Source: Pseudanabaena sp. FACHB-1998
Lineage (GTDB): Bacteria; Cyanobacteriota; Cyanobacteriia; Pseudanabaenales; Pseudanabaenaceae
Reading direction: 5' to 3'
DNA length: 64,000 bases
Assembly (NCBI RefSeq): GCF_014696355.1
Contig: NZ_JACJQA010000031.1
Coordinates: forward strand, 1 to 64,000
Every line of letters starts with the position of its first letter. Within the stretch, counting starts at the first letter, position 1. This document shows, in pieces, positions 25,785 to 35,500 of the stretch. The notes under the pieces were generated by a model. That model was not told the origin of the DNA and ran no database searches. It saw only the letters and a program-made list of their open reading frames with translations. A program made the translations under genes and the position numbers.

Positions 25785-27368
25785 TTATAGCTTGACTACA
25801 AAGGCATCAGTTACGCCTTGGATATGCACGATTTCATCGAGCAGTCCGCTAGGTAAGGGATCATCAATATTCAAGACCATGACTGCTTCCCCGCGCACCA
25901 TGCGACGACCGACTTGCATACTGGCAATGTTGACATTGAAGTTACCAAGCAAAGAACCGATCCGACCGATGATTCCAGGCATATCACGGTGGAGGGTCAG
26001 CAACATGTAATGGGTTGGCGCAACGTTGATCGGAAACTCATTGATACTGGTGATCCGAATTTCTGACTTACCAAGCAATGCGCCTGTGACGGACTGTTCT
26101 CCTTGACTACCATGAGCAGTCAAATGGATCGAGCCACTGTAATCTTCCACGGAAGGATCGCGAGTTTCAGTAACATGAATACCGCGTTCTTTCGCCTCGA
26201 TGCTGGCATTAACAAAGTTAACGCGCTCACGCAGGGCAGGAGATAGCAATCCTTTGAGGGCGGCGACGACAATAGGCTGACTTTCGCTATTGGCGATTTC
26301 ACCTTGGAGTTTGACATTGAGGTTATCGACACGACCACCTGCCAATTGTCCGACCAAGTTGCCCAACATTTCGGCAAGTTGGAGGTATGGCTTGAGTTTT
26401 TGCCATACATCAGGACGCAAGCCGGGAATATTAACCGCCGATCGCGCTGGTAAGCCAAGCAAGACATCACGAATTTGCTCAGCAACGTCAACGGCTACAT
26501 TGGTTTGAGCTTCTTCAGTGGACGCGCCAAGGTGTGGAGTCAAGATTACATTTGCGCCTAGCTCACGCAAACCAGAATCCGCTTCAAGGGGTTCGTTTTC
26601 AAATACATCTAGGGCGATTCCTGCGATCTTCCCACTCTTAATTGCTTCCGCGATCGCTACTTCATCAATGATCCCGCCTCTAGCGCAGTTGATGATTCTC
26701 ACGCCATCTTTCATGATCGCAATGCGATCGGCATTAATCAGATGGGCGGTTTCTTTAGTTTTAGGCAAGTGTAAAGTGATGTAATCAGCTTCACGCAGCA
26801 AAATTTCTAGTTCAACTAGATGTACGCCTAATTTTTCAGCACGTTCGGCAGTCAAGAATGGATCGTAGGCAAGGATACGCATTCCTAAGGATTTTGCCAC
26901 CGTAGCAACGTGAGAACCAATCTTACCTAAGCCAAGAATACCAAGGGTTTTCTTGTAAACTTCAACGCCAGTAAAGCTCTTGCGATCCCACTTACCACCT
27001 TTGAGGGATGCATTGGCAGCAGGAATAAAGCGAGACAAAGACATCATCATGGCGAGGGTATGCTCGGCAGCCGCGATGGTGTTACCTTCAGGAGAGTTAA
27101 CTACCACAATGCCCATACGGGTTGCGGTGGGAACATCTACGTTATCGACCCCAACACCAGCACGACCGATGATTTTGAGGTTTTTGCCAGCTTCGATCGC
27201 CTCCTTGGTAAGCTTTGTACCAGAGCGGATCATAATTGCATCATATTCAGGGAGAACTTGGATTAGCTCTTCAGGGCTGAGAGTTGTTTTTACGTCAACG
27301 GTGGCGACTTGAGAGAGGATATCGATACCGACTTGATCGATGGGGTCAGAAACGAGAACTTTGGGCAT
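25785..27368 (-). CDS. serA: D-3-phosphoglycerate dehydrogenase
   Basis: The 527-residue protein is a long-type SerA. The NAD-binding fold has GLGKIG at 146-151. The catalytic triad is Arg230 (NCARGG), Glu259 (DVFENEP) and His279 (LTPHLGAST). The intervening domain spans about 315-450, and a C-terminal ACT domain (about 453-527) probably senses serine. It oxidises 3-phosphoglycerate to 3-phosphohydroxypyruvate, the first step of serine synthesis. It is transcribed alone. Confidence 0.97.
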   Translation of the reverse strand: MPKVLVSDPIDQVGIDILSQVATVDVKTTLSPEELIQVLPEYDAIMIRSGTKLTKEAIEAGKNLKIIGRAGVGVDNVDVPTATRMGIVVVNSPEGNTIAAAEHTLAMMMSLSRFIPAANASLKGGKWDRKSFTGVEVYKKTLGILGLGKIGSHVATVAKSLGMRILAYDPFLTAERAEKLGVHLVELEILLREADYITLHLPKTKETAHLINADRIAIMKDGVRIINCARGGIIDEVAIAEAIKSGKIAGIALDVFENEPLEADSGLRELGANVILTPHLGASTEEAQTNVAVDVAEQIRDVLLGLPARSAVNIPGLRPDVWQKLKPYLQLAEMLGNLVGQLAGGRVDNLNVKLQGEIANSESQPIVVAALKGLLSPALRERVNFVNASIEAKERGIHVTETRDPSVEDYSGSIHLTAHGSQGEQSVTGALLGKSEIRITSINEFPINVAPTHYMLLTLHRDMPGIIGRIGSLLGNFNVNIASMQVGRRMVRGEAVMVLNIDDPLPSGLLDEIVHIQGVTDAFVVKL

Positions 27369-27613
27369 AACGATTAAAAAATGTACCAGTGCCTATAGCG
27401 GAAGGTTTGCGGCTACGCTCTAAATCCTAAACGCACTTGAATTAACTCAAAATAAATGCAAGATAAACGCTAGATACAACGCAGCTTAGACACACTAAGA
27501 CCACAATAATTGCTTACATGAATAATATTAAGGCAAAAATGAGCGATCCTACCTTTCGGCAGAGTTAGACAGATATTGTTTTGTCCATGGTAAAACATTA
27601 CCTCCTACAGTAA

Positions 27614-27680
27614 CCACAAAGCCAGAAAACTGGTGGAAGCGTTACTAAGTAATGCTTCCACCAGTTTTCTGGCTTTGTGG
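27614..27680. repeat. 27-base-arm hairpin
   Basis: Perfect arms (CCACAAAGCCAGAAAAC + TGGTGGAAGC) surround a 13-base, itself near-palindromic loop GTTACTAAGTAAT. It lies between divergent serA upstream DNA and the CHRD terminator. Confidence 0.7.
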
Positions 27681-27702
27681 CTTTCTTGGTTTTGGTTTAA
27701 TA

Positions 27703-27739
27703 CCAAAACTAAAAATGTCTGCGCCATTTTTAGTTTTGG
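27703..27739. terminator. Family C hairpin downstream of the CHRD gene
   Basis: CCAAAACTAAAAATG and CATTTTTAGTTTTGG flank TCTGCGC. Flanks ATA and AAAACCCAATGA match the family C pattern seen at 55801. Confidence 0.6.
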
Positions 27740-27763
27740 AAAACCCAATGAAGTACTTTTTGG

Positions 27764-28405
27764 TTATGTTTGTACTTTTAAAATACCGCGCAATTCACCT
27801 GCACGATTAGACTTGGTATGGATATCCACATATAGACCGCCACTATTGAGAGCTTGAAGCTGCTCATCGGTCAGAGTATATTCGCCCTTCACATTACCGC
27901 TTACATTATCAGGATTTACTTTTACTTCCAAAGCATACTGGAAAGGTCCATTGGCATTTGCTGCACCTCGATGAATATGTACTCCAGAAGTGATCTTCGG
28001 ATTGGGAGGGTCTAAAGGATCAGTGGCATAGTCGCGCAAAGGACTGCTTAGGTTATAAAAACCACCACGCACAATGAGCCGATTGCCACGAAGCGCCGCC
28101 CCCACTACTCCTGCGGCTGTTGTTGAGACTGGGTTAGGATAAACTTCATCGCCCGACAAGATTGCTGCAAATCTCGTGAAACTGGTGCTTTGGCTAATCA
28201 AATTATTTTGAGCAATTAGTTCAGCCTCCGCTTGCTGTTGATAGGTTGCTAAAGTAGTAGAAGTAGCAATCTGCGAATTAATAATTGCCGATGAAAGGTT
28301 ATGAGATTGGGCGGGTGCATTAGAATTTATCGCAAGTAGGCAGATAGTAAGGCCAAGGACTAAGCCAAATAAAAATTTCTGGTATCTTCTAAACGCCTGA
28401 ATCAT
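27764..28405 (-). CDS. Exported CHRD-domain protein
   Basis: The start at 28405 (MIQAFRRYQKFLFGLVLGL) is chosen because AGGAAA lies eight bases upstream and a signal peptide follows directly; an upstream start at 28465 would bury it. After cleavage near residue 32, the mature protein carries one CHRD (chordin-like) domain over about 85-213: FAAILSGDEVYPNPVSTTAAG, SGVHIHRGAANANGPFQYAL, LYVDIHTKSNRAGELRG. Bacterial CHRD proteins are secreted and structurally beta-rich, with no defined ligand. It is divergent from the permease gene. Confidence 0.85.
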   Translation of the reverse strand: MIQAFRRYQKFLFGLVLGLTICLLAINSNAPAQSHNLSSAIINSQIATSTTLATYQQQAEAELIAQNNLISQSTSFTRFAAILSGDEVYPNPVSTTAAGVVGAALRGNRLIVRGGFYNLSSPLRDYATDPLDPPNPKITSGVHIHRGAANANGPFQYALEVKVNPDNVSGNVKGEYTLTDEQLQALNSGGLYVDIHTKSNRAGELRGILKVQT

Positions 28406-28526
28406 ATTTTGTATTTCCTGATTTATTTGGATGGATTTTGCAGTCACTATAATCAGTAGATCCAAAATTTAAATTTGGATTTAATAAATTAAACGTTTTT
28501 CATTTCTACATACAAACATACATTTC

Positions 28527-29300
28527 ATGGATCTACAATACTTATTAATTTTTGTGGCAGCCATGTTAGCGGGTGGACTAAATGGAATTGCAGGGGGTGG
28601 AAGTTTTATTTTGTTTCCCGCTTTAATGTTTGTGGGCATTCCGCCTATACCTGCGAATGCAACGAACTCGATCGCCTTATTACCGGGGACATTAGCTAGT
28701 GCAGGAGCCTATCGCCATGAATTTGCTCAGGACAAACGCGCCTTAGTCAAAGTATGCATTTTGGGAGCGATCGGCGGCTTAATCGGCGCAATTTTACTCT
28801 TAAGGACTCCCCCTGAAGTTTTTTTGAGGATTTTACCCTACCTATTGTTAACGGCGACCCTTGCGTTTGCCTTTAGTAAAAAGCTAACGGGATGGGTTGA
28901 ACAGAAACAATCCCAATTTGCGAATCTAAAATTATGGCGCTCGGTCTTTGTCACCATTTTGCAATTGATTGTGGCGATCTATGGTGGCTTTTTTGGTGGG
29001 GGAATGGGGATTTTATTCCTAGCTTCCTTTGCGCTGATGGGGATGACCAATATTAATCGCATGAATGCTTATAAGGTGATGCTGACTAGTTGTATCAACG
29101 CGGTGACTGTGATTCCCTTTGTAATTGCGGGGGCAATTCTATGGCAAGAGGGACTCATTGCGGCGATCGGCGCTTCTATTGGTGGTTATATCAGTGCCTA
29201 CTATGCTCAAAAAATTGCTCCAATTTTTGTACGCCGCTTTGTAATAGGCGTTGGTACGGCGATGACCATCTACTTTTTTATTAAAAGTTGGCTGAGCTAG
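28527..29300 (+). CDS. TauE/SafE-family membrane transporter
   Basis: The 257-residue integral membrane protein has eight or so helices and the duplicated family motif: GGLNGIAGGGSFILFPALMF at residues 16-35, with a second GGFFGGGMGILFLASFALMG near 150-170. The family exports sulfite, sulfoacetate or related anions, or takes up organic acids; the substrate here is unknown. Spacing to the next gene (67 bases) allows co-transcription with the hydrolase. Confidence 0.85.
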   Translation: MDLQYLLIFVAAMLAGGLNGIAGGGSFILFPALMFVGIPPIPANATNSIALLPGTLASAGAYRHEFAQDKRALVKVCILGAIGGLIGAILLLRTPPEVFLRILPYLLLTATLAFAFSKKLTGWVEQKQSQFANLKLWRSVFVTILQLIVAIYGGFFGGGMGILFLASFALMGMTNINRMNAYKVMLTSCINAVTVIPFVIAGAILWQEGLIAAIGASIGGYISAYYAQKIAPIFVRRFVIGVGTAMTIYFFIKSWLS

Positions 29301-29367
29301 CTTCTTGTCTTGCGATATGATCGATTTAGCGATCGCATTTTGTCTCTAACCATAGGCTTTTTTCTAT

Positions 29368-30234
29368 ATGTCTAGCGTCATCATTCAAGGAGCGAAACAC
29401 AGCTACAGACTTACATCCCCATCTCCATCAGGGCATAAATCTCCCTTTACGATCGCCTTTTTGCATGGTTGGATGCTCAGCCAAGCCTATTGGCAACCCT
29501 TGATTTCGCAATTGCAGTCAGATTTTCCTTGTTTATCCTATGACTTGCGGGGTTTTGGAAGATCACAACTAGGCGATCGCCATGACTATTCGCTAGTGAG
29601 CTATGCCAAAGATCTCGAATTACTGCTTGACCATTTGGGGATTGATCGGGTTTGGCTAGTGGGGCATTCGTTAGGCGGCGCGATCGCTTTATGGGCAGCA
29701 AATTTGTTAGGCGATCGGGTTTTGGGCGTAGTCTGCTTGAATGCGGGTGGCGGAATTTATATTAAAGAAGAATTTGAAAAGTTTCGTACCGCAGGTAAAA
29801 TCCTCCTTAAGTTGCGTCCTCAATGGCTCCAAAATCTTTCATTCATTCATCGACAATTTGCCCAAGATAGCGTCCAGAAACCATTAGATTCGAGTTGGGG
29901 AAAGCAGAGAGTAATTGATTTTGTTTCGGCTAAGTATGCGGCGGCGCGAGGTACTTTGTTAGATTCTACGAGCGAAGAAGAAGTACATCGATTACCTCAA
30001 ATTGTCTCGCAGCTCAGACAACCCGTTTATTTTGTGGCGGGAGCCAATGACACAATTATGGAACCTAAGTATGTGCGCCATCTCGCAAGCTTCCATCCAT
30101 CCTTTAATGGCTATGGCGAAAATGTTTTTGAGCTTCCTAATTGTGGACATTTAGGAATGTTAGAACAAACAGAAATGTTACATAACATTCTCTCAGGTTT
30201 ATTAGTAGATCCCGTAGCTTCTTCTTGTCTCTAG
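29368..30234 (+). CDS. Alpha/beta hydrolase
   Basis: The 288-residue protein has the alpha/beta-hydrolase core. The oxyanion loop is FLHGWMLSQAYW at 31-42, the nucleophile Ser101 sits in VGHSLGGAIAL, and the likely catalytic His is in LPNCGHLGMLEQ near 260. DLRGFGRS at 59-66 is also canonical. It is an esterase or C-C hydrolase; substrate not predictable. It precedes the creatininase-family gene by 59 bases in the same direction. Confidence 0.85.
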   Translation: MSSVIIQGAKHSYRLTSPSPSGHKSPFTIAFLHGWMLSQAYWQPLISQLQSDFPCLSYDLRGFGRSQLGDRHDYSLVSYAKDLELLLDHLGIDRVWLVGHSLGGAIALWAANLLGDRVLGVVCLNAGGGIYIKEEFEKFRTAGKILLKLRPQWLQNLSFIHRQFAQDSVQKPLDSSWGKQRVIDFVSAKYAAARGTLLDSTSEEEVHRLPQIVSQLRQPVYFVAGANDTIMEPKYVRHLASFHPSFNGYGENVFELPNCGHLGMLEQTEMLHNILSGLLVDPVASSCL

Positions 30235-30293
30235 TATTTTTCATTTTGCCCTAGAGCCAAAGGAAAAATGCTTAGCCCTTAATTCCTAAAATC

Positions 30294-31109
30294 ATGAACT
30301 ATTTTCCAGCCGATCGCTATTTTGCTTATTTGACATCGCCAGCGATCGCCTCAATGTCTAACAAAGAGAATGTGGTAATTATTCAGCCGATGGGCGCGAT
30401 CGAGCAGCATGGCGCCCATCTCCCTCTAATTGTGGATGCCGCAATTAGTATCGGAGTTTTGGCAAAAACCCTAGAAAAACTAGATCCTCATATTCCCGCC
30501 TATGCCTTGCCTCCTTTGTATTATGGCAAATCCAATGAGCATAGTACCTTTGCAGGTACGATTACGATGAGTAGTCAAACGATGATCGCAGTTTTAAGCG
30601 ATATCGCGGAAAGTATTTATCGGGCGGGTTTTCGGAAACTTGCTTTCATGAATTCTCACGGCGGACAGCCGCAAATTTTAGAAATAGTCGCTCGCGATCT
30701 CCATGAGAAGTATCCTGATTTGATGATTTTTCCTCTCTTTACATGGCGTGTTCCCAATGTGGCGAAACAGCTATTAACTGCAAAGGAATTAGAATTGGGA
30801 ATTCATGGCGGCGATGGGGAGACAAGTTTAATGTTGGCTCTTTTGCCTGCTCAGGTCGATATGACTAAGGCTGTGACGGAATATCCCTATGGCTTGCCCC
30901 AACATAGTATGCTGAGTATGGAAGGGGCCAATCCCTTTGCATGGGTAACTAGGGATTTAAGCCGTAGTGGAGTTTTAGGCGACGCTAAAGCGGCAACTAA
31001 GGAAAAGGGAGAAAAAATTCTGGAATCTTTAGTTGATAGTTGGGCGCAATTGATCGAAGATATCTATAAATTTGAGCAACCAAAGGCGTATGGCAATCAT
31101 CTCCTCTAA
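30294..31109 (+). CDS. Creatininase-family amidohydrolase
   Basis: The 271-residue enzyme shows the creatininase metal site: Glu37 and His39 in [12 protein letters not shown], Asp48, and His122 in MNSHGGQPQ, with [12 protein letters not shown] at 78-89 and [11 protein letters not shown] downstream. Family members hydrolyse cyclic amides (creatinine) or act in riboflavin/F420 and mycofactocin pathways. Which substrate applies cannot be read from sequence. Its last 20 bases overlap the ruvB start, so the two are translationally linked. Confidence 0.85.
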   Translation: MNYFPADRYFAYLTSPAIASMSNKENVVIIQPMGAIEQHGAHLPLIVDAAISIGVLAKTLEKLDPHIPAYALPPLYYGKSNEHSTFAGTITMSSQTMIAVLSDIAESIYRAGFRKLAFMNSHGGQPQILEIVARDLHEKYPDLMIFPLFTWRVPNVAKQLLTAKELELGIHGGDGETSLMLALLPAQVDMTKAVTEYPYGLPQHSMLSMEGANPFAWVTRDLSRSGVLGDAKAATKEKGEKILESLVDSWAQLIEDIYKFEQPKAYGNHLL

Positions 31110-32358
31110 ACCAAATCCGCAAAATCCTTCACAGATCCAAGATGATAAATCTGAGGACTCAAATTCTCAAAGGAAATTGCCAGAAAATTCTCAAGAGGAT
31201 GCGCCAAAGGTAACTAATCAAAAAACAACTCAAAAATCAACTCAAAAAACAACGCGCCGCAATACAAAAAAAGATACTTCTCCTGAACTTCAGCAAGCCT
31301 TAGATTTATTGCAAGCAGAAGCAACTCCAGAGGAGAAATTAGCCGATCAGCTTGCTAAAAATGAAGCTGTGACTACGAATGTGGATATTAACATTCGTCC
31401 TAAAAATCTGGAAGATTACATCGGACAGAAGGATTTAAAAGAACTGCTGCATATTGCGATCGCTGCCGCAAAATCCCGATCATCCGCCTTAGATCATCTC
31501 CTGCTCTATGGTCCCCCCGGCTTAGGCAAAACCTCCCTCGCCCTGATCATTGCTCAGGAAATGGGAGTGCAATGCAAAATCACCTCCGCTCCTGCCCTTG
31601 AGCGTCCTCGCGATGTGGCGGGATTATTAGTTTCTCTCCAACAGGGAGATATTCTCTTTATTGATGAAATCCATCGCTTGCCCAATGTGACGGAAGAGAT
31701 TCTTTATCCTGCGATGGAGGACTATCGCCTTGATATCACAATTGGTAAGGGACAGGGAGCCAGAATTCGGAGTGTTCAGTTAAATAAGTTCACCTTGATT
31801 GGGGCGACGACCCGAATTGGTTCCTTATCTTCACCGTTACGCGATCGCTTTGGCTTTGTGCAGCATTTCCGTTTCTATGAACAGGATGAACTCACGCAAA
31901 TTGTGTCCCGTAGTGCGAAGATTCTCAGCACGCCTATCGATGACGCTGGTGCTGAGGCGATCGCTACCCGTTCTAGGGGTACGCCCCGTATCGCCAATCG
32001 CCTCTTAAAAAGAGTACGCGATTATGCTGAAGTTAAGGCGAAGGGAGAGCAAATTACTGGGGCGATCGCGGAGTCAGCCCTTGAGTTATTTAATGTAGAT
32101 CCGAAAGGGCTAGATTGGATTGATCGCAAACTGCTTACGGTTTTAATCGAAAATTTTAATGGGGGTCCTGCGGGGCTAGATACCTTGGCGGCAGCTACGG
32201 GTGAAGATGCCCACACTATCGAAGAAGTATATGAGCCATATTTGCTCCAAATTGGCTATATCAATCGCACCCCACGGGGTCGCGTAGCCACAGCCGCCGC
32301 TTGGAAGCATCTCGGCTATCCTGTCCAAACAGCGATCACAGGTTTATACCAAAACTAA
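31090..32358 (+). CDS. ruvB: Holliday junction branch-migration ATPase RuvB
   Basis: ATG 31090 gives 422 residues; a TTG at 31072 is also in frame. A hydrophilic N-terminal extension of about 95 residues, rich in Gln, Thr and Lys, precedes the RuvB core. The core has Walker A GPPGLGKT at 141-148, the [10 protein letters not shown] Walker B, sensor [18 protein letters not shown] and the C-terminal winged helix with RTPRGRVAT. RuvB drives branch migration with RuvA. Cyanobacterial RuvB proteins are often N-terminally extended, and this is at the longer end. The 20-base overlap with the preceding gene is odd for a repair gene. Confidence 0.95.
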   Translation: MAIISSKPNPQNPSQIQDDKSEDSNSQRKLPENSQEDAPKVTNQKTTQKSTQKTTRRNTKKDTSPELQQALDLLQAEATPEEKLADQLAKNEAVTTNVDINIRPKNLEDYIGQKDLKELLHIAIAAAKSRSSALDHLLLYGPPGLGKTSLALIIAQEMGVQCKITSAPALERPRDVAGLLVSLQQGDILFIDEIHRLPNVTEEILYPAMEDYRLDITIGKGQGARIRSVQLNKFTLIGATTRIGSLSSPLRDRFGFVQHFRFYEQDELTQIVSRSAKILSTPIDDAGAEAIATRSRGTPRIANRLLKRVRDYAEVKAKGEQITGAIAESALELFNVDPKGLDWIDRKLLTVLIENFNGGPAGLDTLAAATGEDAHTIEEVYEPYLLQIGYINRTPRGRVATAAAWKHLGYPVQTAITGLYQN

Positions 32359-32361
32359 AAC

Positions 32362-32406
32362 CCAAGAAGTGAGTGGCGGCGCGAAGCGCCGTCACTTACT
32401 TCTTGG
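32362..32406. terminator. Family A-type hairpin after ruvB
   Basis: CCAAGAAGTGAGTGGCGGCGC pairs with its near-complement (two mismatches) around loop GAA, three bases after the ruvB stop. It overlaps the upstream in-frame part of the giant gene's open frame, one reason to place that gene's start at 32538. Confidence 0.7.
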
Positions 32407-32537
32407 ATTACGCTTTTTGTCTTAATTTGCATGGTAGCTGCTTTAAAATGCTTCTCGCAACATTCGGAAATGATTGGAGATTGCTATACTATTGGCACTA
32501 CAAAGACACAAAATTCCGAATCGGGGAATCATATAGT

Positions 32538-35500
32538 ATGTTTCTATCGAACCGTAGCGCGAGCAATTCTCTAATGGCTGGTCTTTTGCTAAAAGCTCGG
32601 CGATTTGGTGTATTTTCTATCGTTGCTCTCACCTCTACGCTAGTAATGCCCTCGCTAGCGACACAGGCGCAGATTACAACTGACGGTTCGACGGCAACGG
32701 AAGTAAAAGGGAATGTTATTGCGCCGACAGGGCAAGGGACTGCCAATGGAGGCAACTTATATAACAGTTTCGATAAGTTTAATGTTCCAAATTCGGGTGT
32801 AATCTTTAATACAGGTACTTCCTCTGTTGATGGGGCAAAAGTCAACAATATTATTAATCGGGTAACGGGCGATACCCCCTCTAATATTCTCGGTACAATC
32901 GAGAGCCGCCAAGCTTTTCCTAATGCAAATCTTTACCTATTAAATCCTAACGGAATTGTCTTTGGGGTCAATTCACGGTTAGATATCGGAGGTTCCTTTT
33001 ATGCAAATACAGGAACTAGTTTAAGCTTTGATCAAAATCAAAAATTTAATGTCGATAAAAACTCCCTTAGCTTTCCTAGTGGCGATCCTAAAAGTATCCA
33101 GTTTGCAGTAGCCCAACCTGCGGCGATCATCAATCAAGGTAATCTATCGGTCGATGCTGGCAAAAATATTTCCCTAACTGCTGGCACGATCATTAATACA
33201 GGAAATTTATCGGCTCCTGCGGGTAATGTGAATGTTGCCGCAGTTGCGGGTAACTCCCAAGTAGAACTGCGATCGCCTGATTTAGTACTTGGCTTAGCGG
33301 TAACTAAAAATGCAGTGCCGACAACTTGGAATGGAACTATTAGCGCTTTGCCAAAATTAGCGGAACTCCTGACAGGTAAAGCCGCACAGGCTAATCAAGT
33401 AGTGGTAAAGCCCGATGGTAGTATTGCCCTAGTGGCTAGCCCAGCAGTCTCAGATATCGTCGTTAAAGATGGCATGGCGATCGCCTCTGGCACAATTAAT
33501 GTTTCTTCGAATATCTCTAAGGGCGGGAATGTTGGCATATTTGGCGATCAAGTCGGCTTAGTTAATGCTCAAATTAATGCTTCGGGAGTCACTGGGGGCG
33601 GGACAGTTCTCATTGGTGGCAACTTGCAAGGCAAGGGGATTGCGCCCAATGCTTTGCAAACCTATATAGATGCTAGTTCCAATATTTTCGCGAATGGCTT
33701 ATTAACGGGTGATGGCGGTAAGGTAATTATTTGGAGCGATCGCTCGACGCAGTTTTACGGGGCGATCGCTGCAAGAGGTGGAGACCTCTCAGGGAATGGC
33801 GGCTTTGTCGAAGTATCAGGAAAAGAAAATCTCGACTATCGCGGCAATACTGACACTCGCGCACTCAACGGTACAACAGGGACGCTATTACTCGATCCCA
33901 CAAATATCACAGTTGCCTTTAGCGGTAGTGCTACGTTAAACGATGCATCCGCATTCACTAATACTCCCGGTAGTGTCACTATTAGTAGCAGCTTAATTGA
34001 TAGTGCCACTTCAAATGTGGTGCTTCAAGCAACTAATGATATTTCCTTTAGTAATCCCATCAATATTGGGAACCTTGCGATCGGGATTACTGCTCAAGCT
34101 GGTAATAGCATCACTGTAAATTCCGCTATTACGACCAATGGTGGTAATGTCCGTTTAATTGCTAATGATCCTGCTTTTGCGACGGGGGCAGGAAATATTA
34201 GTATTAACGCCCCAATTACAACTAATGGCGGCGCGATCGATGTCCAAATTATTGGCGCAGGACAATTATCTGTCAATGGGAATCTCACATCTAGCACAGG
34301 TAACATTAATCTCATTGGTAATAGTACTTCAGCTAATGGCATCAGTCTTGCTGGCTTTAATAATCAAATCTCTAGTAGCTCTGGCACAATTACGATCAAT
34401 GGTACTACTAGCGCCACCAATGGCAATGGATTGTTTGTATCAGGAACTGGATCTGTAGCAATTACCTCTACTAATGGAACGATTAATCTCTCTGGCAATA
34501 GCATAGGAGCTTTGGGTGGTAATGGAATTCTATTCTCTCAAGTTTTCACTGGCAATTCAACCACAGTTCAAACTAATGGCAATATTAACTTCACTGGTAA
34601 TGTCGCGAATCCCGTCAGTCTTGGTATAAATATTCAATCGCCAGCAGGTGGCAATTTAACCATTAGTAGCGGTTCAGGAAATCTGACATTTACAAGCGAT
34701 AAAAGCTCATTTCCTAATACGGGTATAGTTGGTACGGGTAATATCACTTTGCAAGCATTCAGCAATAATGCTGCTCTAGTCATTGATGGAAGTACTATCA
34801 ATGTTTCAGGAAATGCGACCAATGTATTTTTAGATAGTTCTTTCACGGGGCTATTAGGAAGTACAAACACTTTCAATCAAGTCATAATTGGGAATAGTTC
34901 TAGTAATAATGCGATCGCTTTAAATAATAATCTTTTTATAGGTACGCCCAACTTTGCGCCGATTTCTATACGAACGGGAAACACCTTTAATGGTGGTGGC
35001 TTCGCAATTAATACTTCCCAATCAGCCTTTAATTTAGTCGCAAATCAAGGCATTAACAATCTTGGTGATTTACTTACTGATGGTAAAGATATTACGATTA
35101 GTAGTAGTTTAGGAAATATCATTTCCTCAGCTAATACAGTTATTAGCTCTTTTAGTACGGATATAGGCGGCGGCAACATTAGCATTACCGCTAATAATGG
35201 CTTATTAAATTTACAAGGTCTAGATTCTGGCACAACTTCAGCATTTCCTAATAATGCTGGCAACATTACTTTAGTTAGTGCTGGTCAAATCTCTTTTGGT
35301 AATATTCGTGCTAACAGAGGCAATGCTTCAGGTAACGCAGGTACTTTATCGGTAACTGCTGGCGCAAATTCTAATATTGTCATTACAGGAAATACAGTTA
35401 ATTTAAGTGCTTTTAATGGCAGTTCCAGTAACCTTACCTTCTCTCGCCCAGTTGTAATTGATAATAGTGCTGCTGGCTCAAGTCTCACGATTGATACTAC

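Larger units (their letters stand above)
27369..27763. other. 395-base intergenic region with two hairpins
   Basis: The stretch between serA and the CHRD gene holds no gene. It contains the serA promoter near 27370-27560, the hairpin at 27614-27680 and a family C unit at 27703-27739 directly after the CHRD gene's stop. Confidence 0.55.

Noticed and set aside
32373-32537. Longer N-terminus of the giant exoprotein from ATG 32373
   Set aside because: The added residues come from a family A hairpin and would bury the signal peptide; the start at 32538 gives a normal export signal.
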